This document shows, in pieces, positions 35,704 to 44,898 of a DNA stretch of 44,898 nucleotides. Both the position numbers and the translations under genes were made by a program. Where the stretch lies: contig QCJG01000009.1 of the NCBI GenBank assembly GCA_003216175.1, positions 1 through 44,898 of the forward strand. The letters are read 5' to 3'. The notes below the pieces were generated by a model, which was not told the origin of the DNA, did not search any database, and saw nothing but the letters and a program-made list of their open reading frames with translations. The number at the start of each line of letters is the position of its first letter. The stretch's first letter is position 1. This DNA is from Prochlorococcus sp. AG-409-A10. GTDB lineage: Bacteria; Cyanobacteriota; Cyanobacteriia; PCC-6307; Cyanobiaceae.

Positions 35704-36954
35704 ATGAGTTATCGCTTCAATAAAAACACTACGAATTCAAGAAACTCTTCATCTAATAAACGAAGCAGTAATTTTTTTCGTCAAGATAATGATTCCAAAA
35801 AGTCTAATTTTATTGATCGAAGAAGATCAAACAATAAAATTAATCGTCTTTCACCTGATCAAGTAAATCAATACTCATTAGATAAAGAAACATCTGAACG
35901 ATCAAGAACTAGTAACCAATCAAATTCAAATTACAGAGGATCCAATCGATTTGAAAGGAAATCGACAAACCTTTCATTCCGAAATCAAAACGCTCACGGA
36001 ATAGATAATTACAGAGGATCTAATCGATTTGATCGAAAATCGACAAGCTCTTCATATAAAAATCAAAATTCTCAGGATAATAACAATTACAGAAGAGCAG
36101 AAAATAAAGAACCTCTTTCATATTCGGAAAGTTTTACTAAAACCTTAAGTGATGATTTGATTTGGGGTCGTCATTCAACTGAGGCAGCTCTTTTGGGTGG
36201 CAGAGCGATCCATAGGATTTGGTGTACCTCTGAATTACGAAGTTCACCAAAGTTTTTTCAACTTCTCAAAGATTCAAAATCTTCTGGAGTCTTGGTTGAA
36301 GAAGTTTCTTGGTCAAGGCTTGGCCAGCTCACAAATGGTGCGGTTCATCAAGGAATAGTTTTACAAATTGCAGCATCAAAAACACTTGACTTGAAGAATT
36401 TGATAGATGCTTGTAAAGCTTTTGGTGATTCATCATTGCTCTTAGCTTTAGATGGTTTAACTGATCCTCAGAATCTTGGAGCAATTATTCGATCTGCCGA
36501 AGCCCTTGGTGCGCAAGGCTTAATTCTTCCACAAAGACGCAGTGCAGGTTTAACTGGATCCGTAGCAAAAGTTGCGGCAGGGGCTTTGGAACATTTGCCT
36601 GTGGCCAGAGTTGTTAATTTAAATAGGTCTTTGGAGAAATTGAAAGATGAAGGTTATTCCATTGTTGGCCTTGCAGAGGAAGGACCTTCTACTTTATCTG
36701 AAATCAAATTTCAAGGTCCTTTAGTAGTAGTAGTTGGGTCTGAAGATAAAGGAATTTCTCTAATAACTAGAAGGTTGTGTGACCAATTAGTAAGGATTCC
36801 TCTTAAGGGAGTAACTACAAGCCTTAATGCATCAGTCGCTACGTCTATTTTCTTATATGAAGTGGCTAGGTCCAGATGGATGAGCTCAATTTCTGGACAA
36901 GACCCTTCTCCTAGATTATTAAAACCTCAGATTTCAACTGAAAATAATAACTAA
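35704..36954 (+). CDS. rlmB: 23S rRNA 2'-O-methyltransferase (SpoU/TrmH, RlmB-like) with repeat-rich N-terminus
   Basis: 416 residues. Residues 1 to about 150 are low-complexity, rich in Ser, Asn and Arg, and contain three 26-residue repeats (see the repeat entry). The C-terminal 260 residues are the SPOUT fold: substrate-binding IWGRHSTEAALLGGRAIHRI, then ALDGLTDPQNLGAIIRSAEALG, VVVGSEDKGIS and the knot motif RIPLKGVTTSLNASVATSI. It probably methylates G2251 in 23S rRNA. The basic tail may help RNA binding. Confidence 0.92.
   Translation: MSYRFNKNTTNSRNSSSNKRSSNFFRQDNDSKKSNFIDRRRSNNKINRLSPDQVNQYSLDKETSERSRTSNQSNSNYRGSNRFERKSTNLSFRNQNAHGIDNYRGSNRFDRKSTSSSYKNQNSQDNNNYRRAENKEPLSYSESFTKTLSDDLIWGRHSTEAALLGGRAIHRIWCTSELRSSPKFFQLLKDSKSSGVLVEEVSWSRLGQLTNGAVHQGIVLQIAASKTLDLKNLIDACKAFGDSSLLLALDGLTDPQNLGAIIRSAEALGAQGLILPQRRSAGLTGSVAKVAAGALEHLPVARVVNLNRSLEKLKDEGYSIVGLAEEGPSTLSEIKFQGPLVVVVGSEDKGISLITRRLCDQLVRIPLKGVTTSLNASVATSIFLYEVARSRWMSSISGQDPSPRLLKPQISTENNN
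35929..36100 (+). repeat. 78-bp tandem repeat inside the rlmB N-terminal region
   Basis: The block AATTACAGAGGATC(C/T)AATCG begins at 35929 and 36007, and a diverged third copy (AATTACAGAAGAGCAG) at 36085, each 78 bp (26 codons) apart. Copies 1 and 2 encode NYRGSNRFxRKST. Differences between copies are mostly silent or conservative, so the repeat is kept in frame. Confidence 0.85.
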
Positions 36955-37180
36955 TCTCTTTAAATTTAACCTTAATAGATACGTATATTTTTTATAGTTT
37001 TATTAGGATTGTTAAAACTCCACAGTCAATTTACATTATTAATTACTTCATCCAATGCTTTTTATACTCGACATTTTTGGACTTCAAATATATGGTTCAT
37101 CATCAAGTGAACATAATATTCCTTTTTTATTTGATAAATATCTGTTTAGGAAAGTATAATAAATTAAACGCTCTTTACTT

Positions 37181-37411
37181 ATGGGTCCCATTAGGGCTCT
37201 TCGAAGCTTAGGTAATAGTTTTGGCTTGGCCTGGTGGGCTAGGGTTGAGACAATTCAACCTGAGGTTACTTATTGGTTTGGTCCATTTCTCACTCGTCGT
37301 AGCTTGAAATTCAGATTAAATGGATTTGTAGAAGATCTTTCTGCAGAGTCACCTCAAAAAATAAATCATAGTTTAATCAGGTGTCGTCGTAACGAGCCTC
37401 TTACGTCATAA
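37181..37411 (+). CDS. DUF1816 family protein
   Basis: 76 residues. SFGLAWWARVETIQPEVTYWFGPFLTRR followed by GFVEDLSAES matches the DUF1816 family (W-W-x-E/R-x-x-T-x-x-P-x-x-x-Y-x-F-G-P-F) of cyanobacteria, of unknown function. Preceding it is an AT-rich gap (36955-37180) with only a doubtful 34-codon frame. It is followed 26 bp later by gatA. Confidence 0.82.
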   Translation: MGPIRALRSLGNSFGLAWWARVETIQPEVTYWFGPFLTRRSLKFRLNGFVEDLSAESPQKINHSLIRCRRNEPLTS

Positions 37412-37437
37412 GCTTAAAAATATTTTTTTTATAATTA

Positions 37438-38898
37438 ATGACTTTTGCAGACTTACGCCAGAAATTGAAAAGTGGTGAAGTCTCTTCTAAAGAGCTTGTT
37501 CAAGAAAAAATAAAACGTATAAAGGACTTAGATCCAACTTTGAATTCCTTTTTAACGGTTAATGCCGATCAGGCATTATCTAATGCTGAACATATAGATA
37601 AACAAATTGCTTCTGGGGACAGTCTTCCGACTTTGTCAGGAATACCATTGGCTATTAAAGATAATCTTTGTACAAAAGGAATTAAGACAACATGCGCTAG
37701 CAAGATTCTGGGTAATTTTGTCCCCCCGTATGAGTCAACAGTAACCAAAAAGCTTTTGAGCGCAGGCGCAATAATGATTGGAAAGACAAATATGGATGAA
37801 TTTGCGATGGGGAGTTCTACTGAAACTTCTGCATTTGGTCCTACTTTAAATCCATGGAACATATCTAAAGTTCCTGGAGGAAGCTCAGGTGGTAGTGCAG
37901 CCTCTGTTGCTGCCGAATTATGTTATGGATCTCTGGGGTCTGATACTGGCGGATCAATTCGACAACCAGCTTCATTTTGCGGGGTTGTTGGATTAAAACC
38001 AACTTATGGACGAGTAAGTCGATGGGGATTAATAGCTTTTGCTAGCTCTCTGGATCAGGTTGGTCCATTTGCGAATAATGTTTCTGATGTAGCGGAAATC
38101 TTGCAAGTAATATCAGGTAAAGATGATTTTGATTCAACTACTGTTGATATTCCTGTCCCCAATTATTTAGATATCCTTTCTCAATCAATTAAGGGCATGA
38201 AAATAGGTTTAATTGAAAACTGCTTTGAGCATGAAGGTTTAGCCTCTGATGTTAAAGAGTCTGTTCTTAGATCTGCCTCGTTGCTTGAAAACTTAGGTGC
38301 CGAGATTATTAATGTTTCTTGTCCGCGCTTTAATGATGGAATTGCTACTTATTACGTCATTGCTCCATCTGAAGCTTCAGCAAATTTAGCTAGATACGAC
38401 GGTGTTAAATATGGGTTTCGTTCAGAAGATGAACAAACTCTAATAGAAATGACTTCCAAAAGTAGAGCACTTGGTTTTGGAAGTGAAGTTAAACGAAGAA
38501 TTCTTATAGGAACCTATGCTCTATCTGCTGGTTATGTTGATGCATACTACAAGAAAGCCCAGCAAGTTCGAACTTTGATCCGTAGAGACTTTGATGATGC
38601 GTTCAAAAAAGTGGATGTTTTGTTAGCGCCGACAGCTCCCACCACTGCTTTTGGTTCTGGAGAAAATCTTGATAATCCTATGGCGATGTACTTATCGGAT
38701 TTATTAACCATTCCAGCAAATTTAGCTGGATTACCTGCTATCAGCCTGCCATGTGGTTTTGATAAATCTGGGTTGCCAATAGGATTGCAACTAATAGGTA
38801 ATGTTTTTGAAGAAGGGAAGCTTCTACAAGTAGCTAGTCAATTTGAGACAGCCGCTGAGGTTTATAAAAAGAGACCTAAAACAGATTTCACGTTATAA
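37438..38898 (+). CDS. gatA: Aspartyl/glutamyl-tRNA amidotransferase subunit A
   Basis: 486 residues. GatA is the amidase of the GatCAB complex that converts Glu-tRNA(Gln) to Gln-tRNA(Gln). The amidase Ser-cisSer-Lys triad is visible: Lys in [11 protein letters not shown], the cis-Ser in [11 protein letters not shown], and the nucleophile Ser in [15 protein letters not shown]. No gatB or gatC is near, the common arrangement in cyanobacteria. Confidence 0.96.
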   Translation: MTFADLRQKLKSGEVSSKELVQEKIKRIKDLDPTLNSFLTVNADQALSNAEHIDKQIASGDSLPTLSGIPLAIKDNLCTKGIKTTCASKILGNFVPPYESTVTKKLLSAGAIMIGKTNMDEFAMGSSTETSAFGPTLNPWNISKVPGGSSGGSAASVAAELCYGSLGSDTGGSIRQPASFCGVVGLKPTYGRVSRWGLIAFASSLDQVGPFANNVSDVAEILQVISGKDDFDSTTVDIPVPNYLDILSQSIKGMKIGLIENCFEHEGLASDVKESVLRSASLLENLGAEIINVSCPRFNDGIATYYVIAPSEASANLARYDGVKYGFRSEDEQTLIEMTSKSRALGFGSEVKRRILIGTYALSAGYVDAYYKKAQQVRTLIRRDFDDAFKKVDVLLAPTAPTTAFGSGENLDNPMAMYLSDLLTIPANLAGLPAISLPCGFDKSGLPIGLQLIGNVFEEGKLLQVASQFETAAEVYKKRPKTDFTL

Positions 38899-38969
38899 AG
38901 GTTATACCACTTCATGTGGAGACCATAATTATCGCTACACTATATGCAGCGTAGTTCCATGCGATATTA

Positions 38970-41900
38970 ATGGCTTTTGTTCCAATTCATAATCATAGTG
39001 ACTACAGCCTTCTTGATGGAGCCAGTCAACTCCCTTTAATGGTTCAAAGGGCAAAGGAATTAGGGATGCCAGCTTTAGCCTTGACTGATCACGGAGTAAT
39101 GTATGGCGCGATTGAATTATTGAAGTTATGTAAGGCCGCAAATATAAAGCCGATTATTGGGAATGAGATGTATGTTATCAATGGTTCAATTGATGACCCT
39201 CAGCCAAAAAAAGAGAAAAGATATCATCTTGTTGTTGTTGCGAAAAACCAAAAAGGTTACGAAAATCTCGTAAAATTAACGACACTTAGTCATTTAAGCG
39301 GTGTTAGGGGAAGAGGCATATTTTCAAGACCATGTATAGATAAAGCTTTATTTAAAAAATATAGTGAAGGTTTAATTTGTTCAACAGCTTGCTTAGGTGG
39401 TGAAATTCCACAAGCGATTTTAAAAGGAAGAAATGATGTTGCTAGAGAAGTAGCTGCTTGGTATAAAGATGTTTTGGGTGATGATTTTTATCTTGAAATT
39501 CAAGACCATGGGTCAATTGAGGATAGAATTGTTAATAGTGAAATAGTAAAAATATCTGAAGAACTTGATATTAAGATTATAGCTACAAATGATGCACATT
39601 ATGTATCAAAAAATGATATTGAAGCCCATGATGCATTGATTTGTGTATTAACAGGAAAATTAATTAGTGACCACAAAAGATTGAGATATACAGGTACTGA
39701 ATATATCAAATCTGAGGAGGAAATGAGAAGTTTATTTACTGATCATTTAGACAAGCATGTCATAAATAGAGCAATAGAAAACACTGTGAAACTTTCAAAC
39801 AAGGTTGAAGAATATAGGATATTAGGTACTTATAAGATGCCTAATTTCCCTATCCCTAATGGATATAAACCTATTGATTTCCTTAAAGAGATAACTATCA
39901 ATGGATTAAAAGAAATATTAAATATTTCTAAATTAGAAAATCTTCCAAGCTCTTATCAAGAAAGACTTGAATATGAGTTAAAAGTAATAGAACAAATGGG
40001 ATTTCCCACATATTTTCTTGTTGTATGGGATTATATAAGATTTGCCAGAGATAAAAACATTCCTGTAGGTCCAGGTAGAGGCTCAGCAGCTGGCTCTTTA
40101 GTCGCTTTTTCTCTACATATAACTAATATTGATCCAGTTGAAAATGGGTTATTGTTTGAAAGATTTCTCAATCCTGAGAGGAAGTCAATGCCTGATATTG
40201 ATACAGATTTTTGTATTGAAAGACGTGGTGAAGTTATAGATTATGTTACTAAAAAGTATGGAGAAGACAAAGTTGCACAGATAATTACATTTAACAGAAT
40301 GACATCTAAAGCCGTTTTGAAAGATGTTGCTCGTGTTCTTGATATCCCCTATGGAGATGCAGACCGGTTGGCGAAATTAATTCCAGTTGTAAGGGGTAAA
40401 CCTGCAAAATTGTCATCTATGATTTCAAAGGAATCTCCAAATAAAGAATTCTATGAAAAATACAATAATGACTCCAGAGTAAAGAAATGGGTTGATATGG
40501 CAATGAGGATAGAAGGAACAAATAAGACTTTTGGTGTGCATGCAGCTGGCGTTGTTATTGCGGCTAATTCTCTTGATAATTTAGTGCCTCTTCAACGAAA
40601 CAATGATGGACAAATAATAACTCAATATTTTATGGAAGATATTGAATCACTTGGCCTTTTGAAGATGGATTTCTTAGGGCTTAGAAATCTTACAATGATC
40701 GAAAAGACAATTAATTTAGTTGAGAAATCAATTGGTAAGAGATTAGATCCTGATTCTTTGCCTTTCACAGATGAAAAGACATTCGAATTACTTTCTAGGG
40801 GTGATTTAGAAGGAATTTTTCAACTTGAATCTAGTGGAATGAGACAAATAGTAAAAGATCTAAAACCCTCATCTCTTGAGGATATTTCTTCAATTCTTGC
40901 CCTATATCGTCCTGGTCCTCTTGATGCAGGTTTAATTCCTAAATTCATAAATAGAAAACATGGTAAGGAGAGTATTGATTTTCAACATCAGTCACTTGAG
41001 CCTATTTTAAGTGAGACTTATGGAATCATGGTTTATCAAGAGCAGATAATGAAGATCGCACAGGATTTAGCAGGGTATTCGCTTGGTCAAGCAGATTTAT
41101 TAAGAAGAGCAATGGGTAAGAAAAAAGTTTCCGAAATGCAGCGTCATAGAACACTCTTTGTTGACGGAGCTGTTAAAAATGGCGTTTCAGCCATTGTTGC
41201 TGAACAGTTATTTGATCAAATGGTTTTGTTCGCTGAATATTGTTTTAACAAAAGTCATTCAACTGCTTATGGCGCGGTTACCTATCAGACTGCTTATTTA
41301 AAAGCACATTATCCTGTCGCTTATATGGCGGCGTTGCTTACAGTTAATGCTGGCTCCACTGACAAGGTTCAAAGATACATTTCTAACTGTAATTCAATGG
41401 GCATAAACGTAATGCCTCCAAATATCAATACCTCTGATGTTGATTTCACTCCAAAAGATAATTCAATTCTTTTTGGTTTTTCAGCGGTCAAAAATTTAGG
41501 TGATGGTGCAATTAGAAAAATTATTACCTCTAGGGATGAAGATGGCGAATTTACATCTTTAGCACAATTATGTGATCGAATTTCTCTTAGTGCCGTTAAC
41601 CGAAGAGGACTTGAGGCCTTGATTCATAGTGGTGCGCTTGATTGTCTTGACAAAAACGCAAATCGCGCTCAGCTTATTGCTGATTTGGATTTAACTATTG
41701 AATGGGCTTCTTCTAGAGCAAAAGATAGAACTAGCGGCCAAGGTAATCTTTTCGATCTTTCTACTTCCACAAATAATGAATCATCACCGACTTATGATTA
41801 TTCATCAGTTCCAAAGGCTAAAAAAGTCAACGAATACCTTCCTTCAGACAAACTTAAATTAGAAAAAGAGCATGTTGGCTTCTATCTATCGGATCATCCT

Positions 41901-42488
41901 TTGAAGCAACTTTCAGAACCTGCAAAATTGATTGCTCCTATCAGTCTTGGTTCCTTAGAAGAGCAGAAGGATAAGTCAAAGGTCAGTGTTATTGCAATGA
42001 TTCCAGAGATGAGAGAAGTCACAACTAGAAAAGGTGACAGGATGGCGATTATTCAACTAGAGGATTTAACTGGTTCTTGTGAAGCGGTTGTCTTCCCAAA
42101 AAGTTATGAACGACTATCTGATCATTTGATGGTTGAAACTCGGTTATTGATTTGGGGCAGCGTAGATAGAAGAGATGAAACTGTTCAATTACTTATTGAT
42201 GATTGTCGTGAAATTGATGATTTAAGATTCCTCTTGATCGATCTTCGCCCTGATCAAGCTACAGATATCAACATTCAGCATAAATTAAGAGAATGCCTTT
42301 CTAAAAACAGACCTGCCAGGAATGAATTAGGTGTACGAATCCCTGTAGTAGCTTGTCTCAAGGACAACAATAATACTAGGTATGTAAGGTTGGGCGATCA
42401 ATTTTGCGTAAAGGACACTGACAGGGCTTTGGATTCACTGTCTAAGAATTCCTTCATTGCAAGATCTAGTAAAAGTCTTGTTATTTAA
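38970..42488 (+). CDS. dnaE: DNA polymerase III alpha subunit
   Basis: 1172 residues, full length for DnaE1. The N-terminal PHP domain starts [15 protein letters not shown] and carries [12 protein letters not shown]. The polymerase core shows [15 protein letters not shown] and the catalytic Asp pair of [13 protein letters not shown], with [15 protein letters not shown] further on. After this come the helix-hairpin-helix region ([19 protein letters not shown]) and an OB-fold. Replicative polymerase; start ATG 38970. Confidence 0.97.
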   Translation: MAFVPIHNHSDYSLLDGASQLPLMVQRAKELGMPALALTDHGVMYGAIELLKLCKAANIKPIIGNEMYVINGSIDDPQPKKEKRYHLVVVAKNQKGYENLVKLTTLSHLSGVRGRGIFSRPCIDKALFKKYSEGLICSTACLGGEIPQAILKGRNDVAREVAAWYKDVLGDDFYLEIQDHGSIEDRIVNSEIVKISEELDIKIIATNDAHYVSKNDIEAHDALICVLTGKLISDHKRLRYTGTEYIKSEEEMRSLFTDHLDKHVINRAIENTVKLSNKVEEYRILGTYKMPNFPIPNGYKPIDFLKEITINGLKEILNISKLENLPSSYQERLEYELKVIEQMGFPTYFLVVWDYIRFARDKNIPVGPGRGSAAGSLVAFSLHITNIDPVENGLLFERFLNPERKSMPDIDTDFCIERRGEVIDYVTKKYGEDKVAQIITFNRMTSKAVLKDVARVLDIPYGDADRLAKLIPVVRGKPAKLSSMISKESPNKEFYEKYNNDSRVKKWVDMAMRIEGTNKTFGVHAAGVVIAANSLDNLVPLQRNNDGQIITQYFMEDIESLGLLKMDFLGLRNLTMIEKTINLVEKSIGKRLDPDSLPFTDEKTFELLSRGDLEGIFQLESSGMRQIVKDLKPSSLEDISSILALYRPGPLDAGLIPKFINRKHGKESIDFQHQSLEPILSETYGIMVYQEQIMKIAQDLAGYSLGQADLLRRAMGKKKVSEMQRHRTLFVDGAVKNGVSAIVAEQLFDQMVLFAEYCFNKSHSTAYGAVTYQTAYLKAHYPVAYMAALLTVNAGSTDKVQRYISNCNSMGINVMPPNINTSDVDFTPKDNSILFGFSAVKNLGDGAIRKIITSRDEDGEFTSLAQLCDRISLSAVNRRGLEALIHSGALDCLDKNANRAQLIADLDLTIEWASSRAKDRTSGQGNLFDLSTSTNNESSPTYDYSSVPKAKKVNEYLPSDKLKLEKEHVGFYLSDHPLKQLSEPAKLIAPISLGSLEEQKDKSKVSVIAMIPEMREVTTRKGDRMAIIQLEDLTGSCEAVVFPKSYERLSDHLMVETRLLIWGSVDRRDETVQLLIDDCREIDDLRFLLIDLRPDQATDINIQHKLRECLSKNRPARNELGVRIPVVACLKDNNNTRYVRLGDQFCVKDTDRALDSLSKNSFIARSSKSLVI

Positions 42489-42497
42489 ATTTTAGTT

Positions 42498-42938
42498 TTA
42501 ACTTGAAACATCTTTTTGACTTGTTTTGAAAGCGTCTTTAATCCTATTGATGTTTGGTTTTATGTTTTCAAAGCCAAGAAAACTTCCTGGATTAAAATCC
42601 CAACTCGCGGAGAGTATTCCATAACTTAATCCCAACAAGCCAACAAAGAAGCAAAGTGCTGAACTGACAAGCGTTACTGTTGGAGATATTTCTGCAATAC
42701 CTTTGCTTATTAAAAAATAACTCCCAATAAATACGCCCATGCCACTAACGGTTGGAATACCTGTTGTAAAAGCAATTCTTCTTGCCATTCTATTTGCAAC
42801 ATAGCTAGGTATTCCTGATTTCTTGCTATTGCTTTTTGAAGATTTATTAGAAACTATTTTTGGAGCTGCTTTATTGCTGGAGAATCCTATTTTTACTTCT
42901 TTAGGTTGGTCGTTTTGGTTTTTTTTTGTACCTTTCAT
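42498..42938 (-). CDS. PAM68-like photosystem II assembly protein (DUF3464)
   Basis: 146 residues. A basic, Ser/Lys-rich N-terminus is followed by IPSYVANRMARRIAFTTGIP, then two membrane helices (about 61-83 and 90-110) and SWDFNPGSFLGFENIK near the end: the pattern of the PAM68 family. In plants and Synechocystis this protein helps assemble photosystem II and its chlorophyll-binding subunit. It shares the minus strand with rpsO and follows it after 27 bp. Confidence 0.87.
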   Translation of the reverse strand: MKGTKKNQNDQPKEVKIGFSSNKAAPKIVSNKSSKSNSKKSGIPSYVANRMARRIAFTTGIPTVSGMGVFIGSYFLISKGIAEISPTVTLVSSALCFFVGLLGLSYGILSASWDFNPGSFLGFENIKPNINRIKDAFKTSQKDVSS

Positions 42939-42965
42939 TAGCTTCTAGCTATCTAATACCAGTAA

Positions 42966-43235
42966 TTATCCTCTAATAGCTAATTTTTCTATAAGCTCTG
43001 TATATCTTTTTTCACTTTTAGTTCTTACATAACCTAAAAGTCTTTTGCGTTGTCCAATCATTTTGAGCAATCCTTGTCTTGAGGAGAAATCATGGATGTT
43101 GCCTTGAAGATGTTTGCTTAATTTTGAGATCCTTGTTGTAAGCATTGCAACTTGAACTTCTACTGAACCAGTATCAGTTGGATGTACTTGATGTGTGTTG
43201 ATTAGCTTTTGTTTCTCTTCTGTGCCAAGTGACAT
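42966..43235 (-). CDS. rpsO: 30S ribosomal protein S15
   Basis: 89 residues, standard length. The protein binds 16S rRNA in the central domain. [38 protein letters not shown] and [17 protein letters not shown] are canonical. Many bacterial S15 genes are autoregulated by a leader structure; the 50 bp upstream are AT-rich and I cannot call such a structure. Confidence 0.98.
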   Translation of the reverse strand: MSLGTEEKQKLINTHQVHPTDTGSVEVQVAMLTTRISKLSKHLQGNIHDFSSRQGLLKMIGQRKRLLGYVRTKSEKRYTELIEKLAIRG

Positions 43236-43285
43236 TTGTTTAGCTTTTCTTATCCTTCAAGTCTAATTTAATCCCTAGCCTTCTA

Positions 43286-43960
43286 TCAAGTGCTCTTTTC
43301 ACTCAATTTCATAAGAATGACTTTGAGATGTTTATCCATTAGCTCTTCTTTTTCTTTTGCAGATAGGGAATTCAATAATAAAGCATTTTCCTTTTCGTTG
43401 GTTGTTATTATTTTAATTGAATCTTTTATTTCATTATCTACATAGCCAAGTGAATTTAGAATTAAATATATTTCATCTATATATTTAGAAAATTGATTAG
43501 GCTCTATATCTTTTTTATCGTCATAACTTGTTTCATTATTATCCATAAATCTTTGAAGTTTGTTTCCTAGTTCAACGATTAATCTATCTGCAATTCGTTT
43601 ACCTATTCCTTGGGTTTTTATTAATAGATTAGATTTTTTATTTTCTATTGCATTTACTAATTGACCAACCTCAAAGTCCTCTAGCAATGCTATACCTATT
43701 TGTGGACCTATTCCATTTACAGAGATAATTTCTCGAAATAAATCTCTTTGATTAACCTCTCTAAAACCATATAAGCTTGTAATATCTTCCCGATTTATTT
43801 GGTGAATCCATAACTCAATCTTATTAGAATCTTCAGCTTTACCTATTTGTTTTGGTAATAGTTGTATCTCATAACCAACACCACCAACATTTAGAACAAC
43901 TCCCTTCTTTGAGGACATTTTCCAGGCATGAATTTTTTCACCTTTTAACCAGCTAATCAT
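43286..43960 (-). CDS. ruvA: Holliday junction branch migration protein RuvA
   Basis: 224 residues. N-terminal OB-fold (ISWLKGEKIHAW, GVGYEIQLLP, REDITSLYGF), then two helix-hairpin-helix motifs (ISVNGIGPQIGIALLED and IKTQGIGKRIADRLIVEL), and a C-terminal three-helix domain that contacts RuvB. Length is slightly above the E. coli protein because of an Asn/Asp-rich linker before the last domain. It has no ruvB or ruvC beside it. Confidence 0.95.
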   Translation of the reverse strand: MISWLKGEKIHAWKMSSKKGVVLNVGGVGYEIQLLPKQIGKAEDSNKIELWIHQINREDITSLYGFREVNQRDLFREIISVNGIGPQIGIALLEDFEVGQLVNAIENKKSNLLIKTQGIGKRIADRLIVELGNKLQRFMDNNETSYDDKKDIEPNQFSKYIDEIYLILNSLGYVDNEIKDSIKIITTNEKENALLLNSLSAKEKEELMDKHLKVILMKLSEKST

Positions 43961-43998
43961 TATTTAATTTGATTGATTCCTGAGAATATAAAATATAC

Positions 43999-44385
43999 TC
44001 AACCACCATCGATTTGGCATCCAACCATTGACCCTCCAACAAGACCAGCAGGAATTGCCCACCAACGATCTTTTCCTCTAGATATTGCAGTAGCGAAGCC
44101 AGCACCTAAAATACCACCTGCGATTTTGCCTTCAGAGCAATCATTGTTATCAAATTCATTGTTAGTGTTTGTTAACCCATTATCTGGGCACGGAACTTCT
44201 ACTGCTTCCTTCCATGTTTTTACATATCCAGGATCATTTCTTGTCCCTGGAATATATTCTTCTCTATATTCGTACCTCGTACAAGTTCTACTTGATGAGT
44301 AACCTCTCTGATACTCATCTGCAAGAATTGATGTTGATCCATTGCAAATAAGAACTACTGAAAAAATTAAAGATTTATAATTCAT
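43999..44385 (-). CDS. Secreted glycine-zipper protein
   Basis: 128 residues. A signal peptide (MNYKSLIFSVVLICNGSTSILA) precedes a Tyr/Arg/Glu-rich mature part with CTRYEYREEYIPG, two further Cys (PCPDNG, DCSEGK) and a C-terminal glycine zipper (GKIAGGILGAGFATAISRG then GLVGGSMVGC). Similar exported glycine-zipper proteins are found in outer membrane or periplasm of Gram-negative bacteria; exact role unknown. The start overlaps the EamA gene stop (ATGA). Confidence 0.7.
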   Translation of the reverse strand: MNYKSLIFSVVLICNGSTSILADEYQRGYSSSRTCTRYEYREEYIPGTRNDPGYVKTWKEAVEVPCPDNGLTNTNNEFDNNDCSEGKIAGGILGAGFATAISRGKDRWWAIPAGLVGGSMVGCQIDGG

Positions 44386-44897
44386 GTTTTTGCTTGTGAC
44401 ATTTTGGATGCACTTATACTAATAATAGTAGAAATAAGTACGCAAATACCACCTAGGTAAATTGAACTTGTTATTGTTTCTTGGAATATCAATACCCCCC
44501 ATATACTTGCAAAGATAACCTGGGAATAATTTATCGAAGTTGCTTGGCCTGCTGGTAGTAGCCTTAAGCCCTCTGTTATGCAGAGTTGACCAATCTGAGT
44601 AAAGATACCAATACCTATGACCCAGAACCAATCTGTTCCGGTAGGTAATATAAAATCATTAATAACAAAAGGGATAGATAAGGGTATAGATACTAAAGGA
44701 AAGTAGTAAATAATAACAAGAGGGTGTTCTTTTAAAGAAAGTTTTCTTACACATATATAGGCTAATGATGTCATCAATGCGCCTAATATTGCAATGATTA
44801 TTCCTACTATTGTTTCTTTAATATTACTGGTGCTTATAAACTCTGGTTGACTAACTAAAAGAATTCCTATCCAACCAATAATGATTGAATATATGAT
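44382..44897 (-). CDS. EamA/DMT family transporter, N-terminal part cut by window end
   Basis: The frame is open to the right edge of the window (no stop between 44777 and 44897), so the first ATG in the window at 44777 is not the start and the gene continues beyond. The visible 171 residues hold about five helices with the C-terminal EamA repeat: GIGIFTQIGQLCITEGLRLLP, AGQATSINYSQVIFASIWG and LIFQETITSSIYLGGICVL. EamA proteins export metabolites such as amino acids; substrate unknown. Confidence 0.85.
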   Translation of the reverse strand: MIYSIIIGWIGILLVSQPEFISTSNIKETIVGIIIAILGALMTSLAYICVRKLSLKEHPLVIIYYFPLVSIPLSIPFVINDFILPTGTDWFWVIGIGIFTQIGQLCITEGLRLLPAGQATSINYSQVIFASIWGVLIFQETITSSIYLGGICVLISTIISISASKMSQAKT

Positions 44898-44898
44898 T

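Noticed and set aside
37055-37159. 34-codon plus-strand frame between rlmB and the DUF1816 gene
   Set aside because: The composition is ordinary AT-rich translation with no domain, helix or initiation signal; too weak to list as a gene.

Overview
The window looks like a piece of a marine picocyanobacterial chromosome, most probably a low-light-adapted Prochlorococcus. This rests on the AT-rich sequence, dense and mostly short-spaced genes, the cyanobacterial families present (AcsF, CGLD27/Ycf36, PAM68, DUF1816, DUF2862, DUF3288 and DUF3318 types) and the glucosylglycerate gene set. The assignment comes from gene content; no database search was run.

Layout. 1-3300: the C-terminal part of a CHAT-domain (caspase-like) protein cut by the window edge, then a secreted DUF928-like protein, then a decayed gene with one frameshift and three stops. 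3300-3630: a degraded 3' half of an initiator tRNA, a perfect 11-bp hairpin, and an intact initiator tRNA-Met, with terminators. 3680-6140: a minus-strand operon DUF3318 - rsfS - CGLD27 - asparaginase. 6260-9568: carB. 9793-12064: acsF facing a ferredoxin with a C-terminal extension and two small proteins. 12200-16362: a beta-hydroxyacid dehydrogenase, small genes and a three-gene ABC-2 transporter. 16421-21609: an Nramp-related transporter without the usual metal ligands, an accessory stretch of small hypothetical genes (several shorter than 60 codons) and a TauE-type transporter. 21632-26454: gpgS divergent from a GH13_18 phosphorylase, an HAD phosphatase and a glycerate kinase. 26573-30313: a membrane-tethered GIY-YIG-like protein, uppP, tRNA-Pro, msrA and several small membrane proteins. 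30404-32155: an ABC half-transporter. 32230-42488: a plus-strand run of housekeeping genes (trpD, carA, STAS, mini-RNase III, rlmB, gatA, dnaE). 42498-44897: PAM68, rpsO, ruvA, a glycine-zipper protein and a truncated EamA transporter, all minus strand.

How genes work together. The clearest pathway is a complete glucosylglycerate cycle: GpgS makes glucosyl-3-phosphoglycerate, the HAD enzyme dephosphorylates it, the GH13_18 enzyme would phosphorolyse glucosylglycerate to glucose-1-phosphate plus glycerate, and the kinase would return glycerate to glycolysis. carB and carA supply carbamoyl phosphate from separate loci. acsF and the neighbouring FdC2-like ferredoxin suggest an oxygenase and its electron donor.

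I see no CRISPR array, insertion sequence, phage structural gene or integrase. The main traces of genome change are the tRNA remnant and the adjacent pseudogene. No single locus is convincingly an undescribed system. The best candidates for a second look are the CHAT/DUF928 pair, the tRNA scar, the variant Nramp and the STAS gene with an apparent ATA start.
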